Shown piece by piece: positions 44,771-54,363 of a DNA stretch of 64,000 bases (positions within the stretch are counted from its first letter, which is position 1; each line of letters opens with the position of its first letter). A model generated the notes under the pieces. The model was not told the DNA's origin and did no database searches. It worked only from the letters and a program-made list of their open reading frames with translations. The DNA is from an uncultured Cyclobacteriaceae bacterium (lineage in GTDB: Bacteria > Bacteroidota > Bacteroidia > Cytophagales > Cyclobacteriaceae). The position numbers and the translations under genes are program-made. The stretch lies in the NCBI GenBank assembly GCA_943788235.1, contig CALSPM010000005.1:248001-312000 (forward strand), read 5' to 3'.

Positions 44771-45305
44771 ATGAAACTATATTTATCTGTTTACTTTCCT
44801 TACTTACCGCTCTCTCTTACAAAATAGAGAAGCCAAGGGCACGAGGCCTTGGCCTCCCTTTTGATGGAATCCCCCGCCAACATAATTCCATTGCAGATGT
44901 TCGTGGGGTTAAAGTAGGGTACAGCCTTAATAGAAATGGAGAGATGACTGCACCATTTGGGTAACTGAATCTGGTTATTTGGAAATATCCATAATGATTA
45001 CTAACACCAATAGTGTTGGGGTAGTAAGAGACGCAGTATTAAAATGGGGCATAAAAACTAATTGGTATGGTACACAGAAACCCTGGTATATCTACCCTGC
45101 CGTAGCCGAAACTTACAATGGTTTTCTTAATGACATTTATGGCTTTCATGCCAAAGAGGCTATATCATTTTTTTAGTAAGAACCTGATAAGGAGGTATAA
45201 AGTATATCGTCTAGACGTAATACCAGTCGGCTCATACCCTCTGGAGGAGTAGGTAGGTGGATCGAGTTGATTTGCTCGAATTTTGTATTGCCACAGGTTA
45301 ATTAA
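44771..45305 (+). pseudogene. Degraded P1-family (DmpA-type) aminopeptidase gene
   Basis: The stretch contains recognisable pieces of a P1 peptidase: a signal-like MKLYLSVYF, then PRARGLGLPFDGIPRQHNSI and ADVRGVKVGY, then NRNGEMT, a frameshift near 44950, TIWVTESGYLEI, MITNTNSVGVVRDAVLKWGI, AVAETYNGFLNDIYGFHAKEA, a TAG at 45174-45176, and a weaker SRLIPSGGVGRW piece to about 45305. About 25-30 residues are missing between VGY and NRNGE, and the catalytic C-terminal part is mostly gone. Intact members are about 350 residues. Confidence 0.85.
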
Positions 45306-46609
45306 ACCATCAAATTGAGTATCAATACACCCATCAATCCAACAATAGAAACGATGCTCTCCATTACGGTCCATGATTTTATGGTTTCCCCGATACTCAT
45401 ATTAAAATATTCTTTAAAAAGCCAAAAACCACTATCATTGATATGGGAGAAAAAGATACTTCCCGCACCTGTAGCTAAAACTAGGAGTTCAGGAGCTATA
45501 CCTGAAGACTCCACAATGGGTAACATAATTCCCGCAGCGGTTAAACCAGCAACCGTAGCTGAACCTACAATGATTCGAATGATGGCTGCAATGAGCCAAG
45601 CCAATATGATGGGCGAGAGCCCTAATGATTCGAAAAAAGCACCTATTTGTAGGCTGATTTCAGTAGCAATCATGATTTGCTTGAAGGCACCAGCTCCAGC
45701 GATGATAAGCAGTACCATTGCAATACTTGATACAGCTTCCTTTAAGATTATCATGATCTCTGACATGTTGCGTCCGGTACGGATTCCAAGAAAATAAATG
45801 CCAGCGAGGACTGAGCAAAGCATTGCAATGGCAGGGTTACCTAGCCCCTTGATGATTGGATTATAATTAAAAATTAAATGGTACAGTGAACTTCCAGCGA
45901 TAAGGATCACGGGGAGTAATGAGATGATTATACTTACCGTGAGATTAGGAGTTTTAAATGCGGTATTGGCGTCTGATACGATAAATTCCTGTTTTAATTT
46001 GGGAATAATGCGATTCATCGTCCCAGACAGAAGAAATTTAGCAGCTAATATGGCTGGAATGCCTACGATCGTCCCATAAATCATGGTTTTATCTAAAGCC
46101 GCACCATATATTCCTGCGATGGCAGTTGGTGCTGGATGTGGAGGTAAAAAGCCGTGTGTAACCGATAGAGAGGCCAGCATAGGTAAGCCTAAATAGAGTA
46201 AGGGTAATTTTGTTTTACTTGCTAGAGCAATGGCAAAAGGGACCAAAATAACAAATCCCACGGTGTAGAACAAGGGTATGCCGATGATGAATCCTACTAA
46301 AATTAGAGAGAATTGAATGTTTTTAAGTCCAAATTTCGTAACTAATTTATGGGTGATTTTATTTGCCGCACCACTCTCGGCAATGAGCTTACCTAGCATG
46401 GCTCCAAAACCAAGTATAATGACCAAAGAGCCGATTGTTTTTCCTATCCCTAGTTGCAAGGTTGTGACCGTTTCTTCTAGGGATAATCCGCCCACAAGTC
46501 CGACAAATAGGCAAACCAAAATAAATGAAATGAAGGTATCAAGCTTAACAATGGTGATTAAGAAGATGAGTAAAAAAATACCGAGGATAATAGGGATAAA
46601 TACTATCAA
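45302..46609 (-). CDS. GntP-family gluconate (or related sugar acid):H+ symporter
   Basis: The 435-residue protein has 12 or so membrane helices and the GntP family pattern: IILGFGAMLGKLIAESGAA, LPPHPAPTAIAGIYGA, VGSATVAGLTAAGIMLP and a C-terminal HINDSGFW. It imports gluconate or a related sugar acid; the exact substrate cannot be set by reading. The start is TTG (46607-46609). No sugar-acid kinase is near; the P1-peptidase relic lies just downstream. Confidence 0.9.
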   Translation of the reverse strand: MIVFIPIILGIFLLIFLITIVKLDTFISFILVCLFVGLVGGLSLEETVTTLQLGIGKTIGSLVIILGFGAMLGKLIAESGAANKITHKLVTKFGLKNIQFSLILVGFIIGIPLFYTVGFVILVPFAIALASKTKLPLLYLGLPMLASLSVTHGFLPPHPAPTAIAGIYGAALDKTMIYGTIVGIPAILAAKFLLSGTMNRIIPKLKQEFIVSDANTAFKTPNLTVSIIISLLPVILIAGSSLYHLIFNYNPIIKGLGNPAIAMLCSVLAGIYFLGIRTGRNMSEIMIILKEAVSSIAMVLLIIAGAGAFKQIMIATEISLQIGAFFESLGLSPIILAWLIAAIIRIIVGSATVAGLTAAGIMLPIVESSGIAPELLVLATGAGSIFFSHINDSGFWLFKEYFNMSIGETIKSWTVMESIVSIVGLMGVLILNLMV

Positions 46610-46695
46610 AAGGGGTCTGATTTTATTTGATCCTCAAAATAGTAAAGATTGCTTGAGGAGGCAACTTTTTCTAGAGTTAAGCGGTAAGCCCTTTT

Positions 46696-47913
46696 TTAAA
46701 TAGATGCTTGAGGGGCTTTATTTAAATCATAACTAATATAAAAACTTCTGAGTACTAGGGTAAGGATCAAGGGAATAAGACCCATGTGGAGTGGTTGCGG
46801 GATTAATACCCAAAAAAGGAGCAGGCACGAATTGAGAAGTGCAATGAATTTATAAGCATGACTGAGGGCCTTTCGCCATTTTAACTGATTTAGAAAAAAA
46901 ATTGCAGGGAGATGAACAGGTAGCGCCCATAATAAATTCCAATTGTACATTGAAAGATGACTCGTCACACCCCAAAGAAATACAAACCACCAGCCAAAGA
47001 AACCAACTATAGAGAATAATAATATATCTATCCAATGCGTCCGTTTCTTATTTTTAAAGTTTTGATTCGTAACAAATCCAACAATAAAAAAAAGCAATAC
47101 AAAAGTATTGAAAGGGTCAAATTTACTTTGAGTATGTTTTTCATTTTTCATTACATTGATAGTAATGGAGTCTTTGACCAACGGAAGAGTATCCATGATA
47201 TTTTCAATGGTTCCTCCTTCGAGCGCTAAATGGACATATTCGGGTAAAAAGAGATAGGTTTCTGCAGAGGCTTCGTTATCAATGGGATGTGCTAAGGCAA
47301 CATCTATAATAAAATCACCCCAAGGCTGATCAGATAAATAATCATCCATAAGATCTCTGACTGATTTTTTTGGAACTTTAAAAGAGAGGTCTAAGGTTGC
47401 TGTGGGCACCACTTCTTGTATGATGTCTCGAATTTTAGTAGCACAATTATCGTAGACATAATTGTATAGATAAGCCCTATTTTTTGGGAGATTATTGTGC
47501 TCTAGAGAATTAAAGAAAGCTTGATTTTCAGCCTGACTTAGGTTGAGGACTTGCTCTTTGACGCTTCGATTTTGTTTGATATAATAGGATTTTACATTGG
47601 CGTATTTTTGGGTACGCCCTATGCTATACAACATTTTTCCTCTTGCAAAATTCCAAAAAAAGTTGGTTTGTTCAAAATCAAATCGACCCCAGTCATACAT
47701 CCAATCCATTTCAAGGAGTGGATCAAAGACCCTGATGCCATTATGACCGAAGGCAGACCAAAGTTCGCCTTGGTAAGGGCCAAAAGTGATTACGCTGATT
47801 TGTGCCTCCTCAGAGAGCTTTATGGGTTGGTTTTGACTGTTCGATTTAAATGCAGTTCCAAGAAAGCAGAGGAGGCTGAAAATAAGGGTAAAAGCACGAA
47901 TCGTTGAAGGCAT
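46696..47913 (-). CDS. DUF4105 (Lnb-type) membrane protein
   Basis: The 405-residue protein has a signal sequence (to about residue 26), an exported DUF4105 domain (about 30-230) with ISVITFGPYQGELWSAFGHNGIRV, WMYDWGRFDF and YNYVYDNCATKIRD, where a His and a Cys suggest a papain-like thiol hydrolase as in Lnb/NlpC-related proteins, and then about five membrane helices (265-395). The function in Bacteroidota is unknown; a peptidase or amidase of the envelope is one guess. Confidence 0.85.
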   Translation of the reverse strand: MPSTIRAFTLIFSLLCFLGTAFKSNSQNQPIKLSEEAQISVITFGPYQGELWSAFGHNGIRVFDPLLEMDWMYDWGRFDFEQTNFFWNFARGKMLYSIGRTQKYANVKSYYIKQNRSVKEQVLNLSQAENQAFFNSLEHNNLPKNRAYLYNYVYDNCATKIRDIIQEVVPTATLDLSFKVPKKSVRDLMDDYLSDQPWGDFIIDVALAHPIDNEASAETYLFLPEYVHLALEGGTIENIMDTLPLVKDSITINVMKNEKHTQSKFDPFNTFVLLFFIVGFVTNQNFKNKKRTHWIDILLFSIVGFFGWWFVFLWGVTSHLSMYNWNLLWALPVHLPAIFFLNQLKWRKALSHAYKFIALLNSCLLLFWVLIPQPLHMGLIPLILTLVLRSFYISYDLNKAPQASI

Positions 47914-48029
47914 AGTGTCTTGGTGGATATTTAATTTTAAGTATCTTAAAATTAAATATAAATTGGATCAATGGAGGATTATCAAAATAAAAAAAAGGTT
48001 GGCAATCTTGAATGAGTCTAATAAGATAA

Positions 48030-48815
48030 TTACCAATATTTTTGAACACTTTTCAATAGGTCATCATGTATGTTCCCTGCGGCGACCAATTCTCGACCAA
48101 AAAGCGCGTTATTTCCTCCAGAGAAATCTGTTACACTGCCACCAGCTTCTTGCACTAAGAGTATTCCAGCTGCAATATCCCAAGCGTTTAGATTGTACTC
48201 AAAAAATCCTTCATACCTGCCGCAGGCTACATAGGCAAGGTCTACTGCAGCACTTCCCAGCCTTCTCAAGCCATGTGAGTGCATCATCAAATCTTTGATA
48301 ATGGCTAGGTAGTTATCTAATTTATCGAATTGGTAATAAGGGAAGCCCGTTGCTAGTAGGCTATTGGATAAATCTTTGGTAGGGGTCACACGGATTGGAT
48401 TATCGTTTAAAAAAGCACCTCCACCTTTCCAAGCATAAAAGAGTTCATTGTTATTTAATTCATAAACGATACCTCCCACAACATCTCTGCCTTGTAAGAG
48501 CCCAACGCTGATAGAATATACGGGCAGCCCATGTATGAAATTAGTTGTGCCATCTAGGGGATCGATAATCCAGATAAATTCTTTTTGATCATCATCAGTG
48601 GTATCTTCTTCGGTGATAAATCCGGCTTCTGGTAGGATTTTTTTTAAATCAGTGACTAATTTTTTTTCGGCTTCATTATCCACGTAGGAAACTAGGTCGT
48701 TCTTACCTTTGAGAACTACTTTATTGAGATCAAAAGATTGGGCCTCTTGTTGAATCCATGTACCCGTTTTTTGAAGGGCTGGAAGGGCCTCTTTAATGAT
48801 TTTTTCTAAGTTCAT
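48030..48815 (-). CDS. Inositol monophosphatase family protein
   Basis: The 261-residue enzyme has the metal-site motifs Glu70 (EEDT), IDPLDGTTNFIHGLP (Asp85 and Asp88) and WDIAAGILLVQEAGG near residue 207. It hydrolyses a phosphate monoester, such as inositol or a nucleotide phosphate. Its ATG overlaps the rsmI stop by four bases, so it is the last gene of the DUF493-PCD-rsmI-IMPase operon. Confidence 0.92.
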   Translation of the reverse strand: MNLEKIIKEALPALQKTGTWIQQEAQSFDLNKVVLKGKNDLVSYVDNEAEKKLVTDLKKILPEAGFITEEDTTDDDQKEFIWIIDPLDGTTNFIHGLPVYSISVGLLQGRDVVGGIVYELNNNELFYAWKGGGAFLNDNPIRVTPTKDLSNSLLATGFPYYQFDKLDNYLAIIKDLMMHSHGLRRLGSAAVDLAYVACGRYEGFFEYNLNAWDIAAGILLVQEAGGSVTDFSGGNNALFGRELVAAGNIHDDLLKSVQKYW

Positions 48816-49498
48816 TTGATAGCATTACCCGATAAAACAATGACAAATTCTCCTTTGGGTTTGTGACTTTCAAAATGGGCACGTACCGAGGATAAGGAAC
48901 CGTTTATAGTTTGTTCGAACTTTTTACTCAATTCTCTGGAAACAGACACTTTTCGATCCTCCCCATAAGCAGTTTCAAATTGTATTAATGTTTTTAGTAT
49001 TCGATGGGGGGACTCATAAAAGATTAAAGTCCTTTCTTCATTTTTTAATGAATTGATTCTGGAGGCACGTCCTTTCTTTTGGGGGAGAAAGCCTTCAAAA
49101 ACAAATCGGTTAATGGGAAATCCAGATTTAATTATTGCCGGAATGAGGGCGGTTGGACCGGGTAAGGCTTCTATTTGAAGTTGAGCATCAAGTGCTGATT
49201 TGGCCAATAGATAGCCGGGATCAGAAATACCGGGACTTCCAGCGTCGGAAATAAGAGCAATTTTGATACCTTCCTCTAATTTTTTGATCATGAGCTTAGT
49301 TTGTTGATGCTCGTTGTGCGCATGAAAACTTTTCATGGGTGTATGAATCTCATAGTGTTTAAGCAAAACTCCGCTGGTACGTGTATCCTCGGCTAGTATG
49401 AGGTCTACAGATTTCAGTAATTCAATGGCTCTAAAGGACATATCCGCAAGATTTCCGATAGGGGTTGGTACCAAAAAAAGGACGGTATTATCCAGCAT
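48812..49498 (-). CDS. rsmI: 16S rRNA (cytidine-1402-2'-O)-methyltransferase
   Basis: The 228-residue protein has the tetrapyrrole-methylase-type fold of RsmI: VPTPIGNLADMSFRAIELL, LAEDTRTSGVLLKHY, ISDAGSPGISDPGYLL and GFLPQKKGRAS. It methylates the ribose at C1402 in the decoding centre with SAM. It overlaps the PCD gene by 11 bases and the phosphatase gene by four. Confidence 0.95.
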   Translation of the reverse strand: MLDNTVLFLVPTPIGNLADMSFRAIELLKSVDLILAEDTRTSGVLLKHYEIHTPMKSFHAHNEHQQTKLMIKKLEEGIKIALISDAGSPGISDPGYLLAKSALDAQLQIEALPGPTALIPAIIKSGFPINRFVFEGFLPQKKGRASRINSLKNEERTLIFYESPHRILKTLIQFETAYGEDRKVSVSRELSKKFEQTINGSLSSVRAHFESHKPKGEFVIVLSGNAIK

Positions 49499-49730
49499 CT
49501 TCTAAAAGGCTATCTATGGCTTGTGCCAATTCTCGGTCTTTGTTAGTGATGATATTACCTGCATCATGTGTAGAAAGATTGATGATGACCACATTGTATT
49601 CATTGGACCAGTTGGGATGATGATTGAGCTTTTCAGCTTCGATAGCGACTTGCGTCATGAATGAAAAAGCCTTACTGAAATTTTTGAATTTAAAAGTTCG
49701 TGTGAGGGTTTTATGCTCTTCTTTCCACAT
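49488..49730 (-). CDS. Pterin-4a-carbinolamine dehydratase
   Basis: The 80-residue protein is a short PCD with the active-site pattern EKLNHHPNWSNEYNVVIINL followed by STHDAGNIITNKD, where the paired histidines and the second His bind the substrate. It normally recycles the pterin cofactor of aromatic amino-acid hydroxylases; no hydroxylase is in the window. It is two bases from the DUF493 gene and overlaps rsmI. Confidence 0.9.
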   Translation of the reverse strand: MWKEEHKTLTRTFKFKNFSKAFSFMTQVAIEAEKLNHHPNWSNEYNVVIINLSTHDAGNIITNKDRELAQAIDSLLEDAG

Positions 49731-49732
49731 AG

Positions 49733-49993
49733 TTATATTGCGATGATGCCTTCTATTTGATAGACTTGATTATAGATATCAATTACTTTATCACTCGATT
49801 CCATATCCACCCTGAGCGTGATACTAATAAATTTGTTGTTAGCACTTGTTTTTATTTTTAGCTCAACTTTTGGAAGTAAATCGATCAGTGCTTCTTTCTT
49901 GTTCAAGGGGACAATAAACTTAAACATATAACTACAGGGGAAGTCATGATTGGCTTCCAGCTTTTCTTTAAATTGTTGAACGTCCCAATTCAT
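49733..49993 (-). CDS. DUF493 (YbeD-like) family protein
   Basis: The 86-residue protein has the compact alpha/beta YbeD fold signature: FPCSYMFKFIVPLNKKEALI and SITLRVDMESSDKVIDIYNQ. YbeD-like proteins resemble ACT-type regulatory domains, and no certain function is known. It starts the operon that continues with PCD, rsmI and the phosphatase. Confidence 0.88.
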   Translation of the reverse strand: MNWDVQQFKEKLEANHDFPCSYMFKFIVPLNKKEALIDLLPKVELKIKTSANNKFISITLRVDMESSDKVIDIYNQVYQIEGIIAI

Positions 49994-50007
49994 TAGATGA
50001 AGATCTA

Positions 50008-50031
50008 AAAGTCTGTAATGCGACAGACTTT
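50008..50031 (-). terminator. Probable terminator of the coaX-to-PpiD operon
   Basis: AAAGTCTGT and ACAGACTTT form a perfect nine-base stem with a six-base loop. On the minus strand it lies about 20 bases after the stop codon of the SurA/PpiD-like gene and is followed by a short TTTT, and it precedes the DUF493 start. Confidence 0.65.
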
Positions 50032-50051
50032 AGGGGTATAATTTTTTTTGA

Positions 50052-52175
50052 TCAATAAAACTTATATCTATTATCTACTATTTCAACAGATTCAATGAGT
50101 GCATTATAGATGTTTTGATAGGTAAAAGGATCTTCTCTTCTTCTTACTTCTGTCTGCGCACTGAGGACAACATTTCTGTAGGCTTCGTAGTCACTGAGTT
50201 CTTCTAACGGGGTTTTGGTTGTGACCGTGAGCATAATTACCCCATTTTGTATCTTAAAAGGGGCGGTGGCTTCTCCTTCTTCAAGGGAAAAAGAAACACC
50301 AATAGCCTCTGGAGCAAATCCAATATTTGGAATATTATTGGTACTTAAATTCAGATCAGCTACTCCAATTCGGCTCCCAGATCCATAGGCCGTATTCATT
50401 TCATCATAGGGTCCAGTCAATTCTGATAACCGAGAGATAATTAGCTCAGCCTTTTTATCATCTAATACTTTTCTTTTCAATTCATTGATGACATCTTCCA
50501 TTTGGGCAGTACCTTCTTCTTGTGCTCCCGTTTGGATGGCTACAACGTATCTTTTGTCAAGTTCAAAAACTTCGGATACTTCACCATTTGAGGCTTCATT
50601 GAACAACCAAAACACGATATTTCGAGCGTCTGCGAGGCCTCCTATTAATTTATCATCCTTACTTACTTTCAAGGCCTTACGAATTTCATAACCTTTCTCA
50701 GTGGCAGTTTCGATAAAAGTACTCTCGTTTGAGGCTTCTGACGCAAATAATTCTGCTTGGCGATAAATGGTGTTGAGTGTTTGATCTGATGGAAACAGTT
50801 CTTTTTCAATCTGAGCAATTTTGTAAACGGTATTTGTTTTTGCCTCTGTGACCTCTATGATATGGTAACCAAATGTGGTTTCAACTATACTGGAGAGGAG
50901 CCCTTTGCCTCGCTTGGAAAAAGAGGCATCTTTGAATTTTTGATCAAAATCTGAATTTTCACCAAACCACCCCAAATCCCCACCTCTCGACGCGGTACCA
51001 TCAGTGCCGTAGATACGAGCCATTTCAGCAAAGTCAGCACCCCTTTTGATTTCGGTTAAGACACGCTGTGCCTCTTTTTTGGCTTGTGCCTTAGCTGAGC
51101 CACTTTCATTTTCGGCTTTGAACAAAATATGACTTGCACGTAAATAGAATTCATCTCCTTGCTGAATGTTACTTATTTTGTAAACAGTATAAGCGTCATT
51201 GGATAAGATGAGATCAGATACATAACCTACTTCGAGAGCGTCCGGATTTAAATTTAACCATGACGGTAAGTTATTCGGGTTATAGGTGCCAAATGGAGTA
51301 ATTCCATCAGAGTTAATTTCGGCAAAAACAGAGTCATTTTGTCCAGATAAAAGAGTTTCCCTAATGACCATCATTTCTTCTTTTATAAAAGCGGTATCTT
51401 CGGATGAAGGAGCGATGGGGAATATAACGTATTTGGCATCTTTAGAAGCGTCTTTATTGTATTGATCCGCATTTTTACGGAGATAGGATTCAATTTCTGA
51501 TTCCGTTACTGTCACCAACGAATCGTTTAAGGAAAAGAACGGTACATATAAATAAGCAGCCGTCAGACTTGCATTCTTTTCATAAGCTACTTTGGCTTCA
51601 TGAATGTTAGCGTACTTAGTTAAGGCTAATAAATTTTCGTATTTAGTTAACCGCCTAGATGCCGGTAGAGAGGCTTCAAAAGTGAGCCATGACTGTCTTT
51701 GTTGTGGTGGGGCATTACTGAGCTGCTGTAAAAAGCTAATGATATTTTGTTTATCAAAAACCCCTGTATTGGGGTCAGCGAATATTTGTCTGATTTGGGG
51801 ATGGATATTTATTCCTTGAACCATATCTATCAATTCGGGGGTGGTTACATCCAAACCGAGAGCAGCATACTCTTCATCGAATATATTCTCAATAATAAAC
51901 TGTTGCCATGCCTGCTCTCTGATTTGTTCCAAATCTTCTGCTAATGGACTTCTACCTGTATTTAGTTGAAAATTTTGAGAGAGTTCGTCAACTTTTTGTT
52001 GAAACTGGGGATAACTAATGGTGTTAGAATTAATTTCACCGATCTCATTGGAGCCCCCATTAAAAAAGGAATTTCCTTGAAATAAATCCGTAAGAATGAA
52101 TGAGAACATAGAAAAAGCAACAAAACCAACAACGATTTTACCAGCTTTTTGCCTAAGTGTGTTAATCAACGCCAT
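50052..52175 (-). CDS. SurA/PpiD-type periplasmic peptidyl-prolyl isomerase, membrane-anchored
   Basis: The 707-residue protein has an N-terminal membrane anchor (about residues 12-31), a SurA_N-like helical domain (about 38-240), and a parvulin domain (about 345-445: RASHILFKAE, RGADFAEMARIYGTDGTASR, GGDLGWFG, TTFGYHIIEV), with a further, weaker parvulin-like region toward the C-terminus. It assists folding of periplasmic and outer-membrane proteins. It ends the envelope operon that starts at coaX. Confidence 0.9.
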   Translation of the reverse strand: MALINTLRQKAGKIVVGFVAFSMFSFILTDLFQGNSFFNGGSNEIGEINSNTISYPQFQQKVDELSQNFQLNTGRSPLAEDLEQIREQAWQQFIIENIFDEEYAALGLDVTTPELIDMVQGINIHPQIRQIFADPNTGVFDKQNIISFLQQLSNAPPQQRQSWLTFEASLPASRRLTKYENLLALTKYANIHEAKVAYEKNASLTAAYLYVPFFSLNDSLVTVTESEIESYLRKNADQYNKDASKDAKYVIFPIAPSSEDTAFIKEEMMVIRETLLSGQNDSVFAEINSDGITPFGTYNPNNLPSWLNLNPDALEVGYVSDLILSNDAYTVYKISNIQQGDEFYLRASHILFKAENESGSAKAQAKKEAQRVLTEIKRGADFAEMARIYGTDGTASRGGDLGWFGENSDFDQKFKDASFSKRGKGLLSSIVETTFGYHIIEVTEAKTNTVYKIAQIEKELFPSDQTLNTIYRQAELFASEASNESTFIETATEKGYEIRKALKVSKDDKLIGGLADARNIVFWLFNEASNGEVSEVFELDKRYVVAIQTGAQEEGTAQMEDVINELKRKVLDDKKAELIISRLSELTGPYDEMNTAYGSGSRIGVADLNLSTNNIPNIGFAPEAIGVSFSLEEGEATAPFKIQNGVIMLTVTTKTPLEELSDYEAYRNVVLSAQTEVRRREDPFTYQNIYNALIESVEIVDNRYKFY

Positions 52176-52250
52176 ATTATTTTTTGTTTAAAATAAGGAA
52201 CGCAAAAATAGCGTTTTGAATGGAATATAAAAATGATCTAAACCATTGAT

Positions 52251-53531
52251 TTACAATGGGTCCTTATAATTTTGTATTGTGAGCCGAACTTGATCGATTC
52301 GATTGTCCTCCATGTTGATTATTTGAAAAAGGAAATGATCGATACCAATCTCATCTTGGCTTGTAGGAATATCTTCATTTTTAGCTAAAATAAGCCCACC
52401 TAAAGTATCATAATCGCCTTTAGGCAATGACCAATTATATTTTTCGTTGAGGGCGTCGATTTCGTGCCGAGCACTCAGAAGGTAAATGTTTTCTGCAATT
52501 TTTTGTTCAATTAAAAACTCATCGTCATGCTCATCTCTTATCTCACCAAAGATTTCCTCCATGACATCTTCTATACTCACCAAACCTGCGGTACCACCAA
52601 ATTCATCTACTACCAGTGTCAGACTCTTTTGGTCATCAATGAGTTTAACCAAAAGTTCATTGGCAGGCATCGTTTCTGGAATAATCGATATGGTGGTTAA
52701 TATGTCTTTTATTGATTTGGGCTTTTTAAACATTTCTAAAGAATGACAATAGCCAATAACATTATCAATATTTTCTTTGTATACGATGATTTTGGAGTGG
52801 CCACTGTCAATAAAAGCAGCACTGAGCTTAAGTAAATCATCATTAATGTCGACCGCGATAATTTCTGTTCTGGGAATCATACATTCTCGAACTTGGATTT
52901 CTTTGAATTCGATCGCATTATTAAAAAACTTCACATCGATCTCTTGATCTTCGATTTCAGAATGCTCCGTATTCTTCTTGATAAAGTTGTTGAGATCGGT
53001 CAGGGCAAATAAGGATTGATTCTCAGCATAGGAAAGTTGAAAAATTCGAGTAACAATGAATTTGGAAATGATCTCAACCATCCAAACCAATGGAGACATG
53101 AGTACGAACAGTCCCATCATAGGGAGAGAAAATATTCGAAGTAAAGTGTCTGGATTTAATAAAAAAAGACTCTTAGGGAGGAATTCGGCGGTGATTAATA
53201 CAATAAATGTTGCGATTAAAGTTTGTATGACTAAGGTAATGATCGGGCTATTTATCCAATGGGGGAGGATGTTGAGAATTCTAGGCTCTAACAGACTTGC
53301 CATAAGGATACCGTACAAGACTAAGGCTAAATTATTACCGACCAAAGTAGTGGATAAAAAACGTGCACGATGTTTTTGAAAATAGGACAAAGAAGAAGCC
53401 ACTAATCCTTTCTTTTGAGAGAGCATCTCAATTCTTAATTTATCTGCCGAGATATATGCGATTTCCATACCAGAAAAGAATCCGGAAAAAATCAAACATG
53501 TACAAACCATTAATAGAGGGTCGACGATCAT
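52251..53531 (-). CDS. CNNM/CorC-type membrane protein with CBS pair
   Basis: The 426-residue protein has a DUF21/CNNM membrane domain (FSGFFSGMEIAYISADKLRIEM near residue 15; about 5-190), a CBS pair (about 210-325, CMIPRTEIIAVDIND and VVDEFGGTAGLVSIEDVMEE), and a CorC/HlyC domain at the C-terminus. It is a paralogue of GldE 11 kb away and probably takes part in magnesium or cobalt homeostasis. It lies in the envelope operon between the small membrane protein and the PpiD-like gene. Confidence 0.9.
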   Translation of the reverse strand: MIVDPLLMVCTCLIFSGFFSGMEIAYISADKLRIEMLSQKKGLVASSLSYFQKHRARFLSTTLVGNNLALVLYGILMASLLEPRILNILPHWINSPIITLVIQTLIATFIVLITAEFLPKSLFLLNPDTLLRIFSLPMMGLFVLMSPLVWMVEIISKFIVTRIFQLSYAENQSLFALTDLNNFIKKNTEHSEIEDQEIDVKFFNNAIEFKEIQVRECMIPRTEIIAVDINDDLLKLSAAFIDSGHSKIIVYKENIDNVIGYCHSLEMFKKPKSIKDILTTISIIPETMPANELLVKLIDDQKSLTLVVDEFGGTAGLVSIEDVMEEIFGEIRDEHDDEFLIEQKIAENIYLLSARHEIDALNEKYNWSLPKGDYDTLGGLILAKNEDIPTSQDEIGIDHFLFQIINMEDNRIDQVRLTIQNYKDPL

Positions 53532-53547
53532 CTCTTTTTAGATTTTT

Positions 53548-53739
53548 TTACTTTTTTTTCTTATTTTTTTGTGGATTTTTTTCTGACATATTTTTTCTAA
53601 AGTGGTATAGAAATAATAAGGCAATACTAAACATGAAAACCCCATAGGAATTTCCAATTCCTACAAATAAGGCTTCGTAAAGTCCAATGAGGAAAAAGCC
53701 AATGGCCGAATAAAAAATAATTGCATTTTTTTTAGTCAA
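53548..53739 (-). CDS. Small two-helix membrane protein of unknown function
   Basis: The 63-residue protein has two hydrophobic segments (about 6-24 and 31-46) separated by GIGNSYG, and a strongly basic C-terminal tail (KNPQKNKKKK). The start codon is TTG at 53737-53739. I do not recognise a family. It fits tightly between lptC and the CNNM gene on the same strand, which supports it as a real gene. Confidence 0.65.
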   Translation of the reverse strand: MTKKNAIIFYSAIGFFLIGLYEALFVGIGNSYGVFMFSIALLFLYHFRKNMSEKNPQKNKKKK

Positions 53740-53757
53740 AGCTGGGGTGGATCATAG

Positions 53758-54363
53758 TTATATATCTTCTTCTTCTATTTGGATCGTTCCAGCGGGTTCT
53801 AAGATTTCATAGGATGAAAAATCTTGATTGGCAGACAAGCCTTTGCCCGTATGAACTTCACCATCCGAAATAATGGTAACAAAATTATCGGTATAAAATT
53901 TTTCTTCTGCAGGACTCCAAAACAATAATTCTGTGTTGAGTTCATCACCAGTGTCTATATTTTTAACAACGACATTTCCATCTCCTTTGTAAAGGTTTTC
54001 TTTAGCATTGAAATCCGCAGCGTTTGAGCGAAAGGTACAAATGGGCTTGTTGGGGGAAGAGTAATACTCCAATACGAGCCCATTGGGCCAACCTTTATCA
54101 CCATTTTCAAATTGTAATTGGTAAGGGGCCTTCAGTCGAAGAATTAACTTACCTGAGTCGGTCATCATGGTATTTACATTTGACATCTCCATGATGGGGC
54201 CATTGTATATTTCCTGATTGAGCAACTCTTTTCTGCTCTTACAAGAAGTTTGACTAATTAGACAAAGGACCACTAGAATACAACAACGAGCAAAAAAATG
54301 ATTCCAGCCAATTTTTGAACGAAGTTTAATTTTCAGCTCGTTTCTGGAGTATAACGCTTTCAT
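53758..54363 (-). CDS. lptC: LPS export protein LptC (lipoprotein-like)
   Basis: From the ATG at 54363 the protein has 201 residues. Residues 25-41 are hydrophobic and end in a lipobox-like SQTSC (Cys41). The body has the LptC/LptA-type beta-jellyroll pattern: LILRLKAPYQLQFENG, FRSNAADFNAKENLYKGDGNVVVKN and the C-terminal half with TGKGLSANQDF. It bridges LPS between the inner-membrane LptBFG complex and periplasmic LptA. A TTG 15 bases upstream is an alternative start. The ORF overlaps the end of the TPR gene by 38 bases. Confidence 0.88.
   Translation of the reverse strand: MKALYSRNELKIKLRSKIGWNHFFARCCILVVLCLISQTSCKSRKELLNQEIYNGPIMEMSNVNTMMTDSGKLILRLKAPYQLQFENGDKGWPNGLVLEYYSSPNKPICTFRSNAADFNAKENLYKGDGNVVVKNIDTGDELNTELLFWSPAEEKFYTDNFVTIISDGEVHTGKGLSANQDFSSYEILEPAGTIQIEEEDI

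Noticed and set aside
45315-45797. 160-codon open frame opposite the GntP-type permease
   Set aside because: It is an antisense shadow; the permease frame is a full family match.
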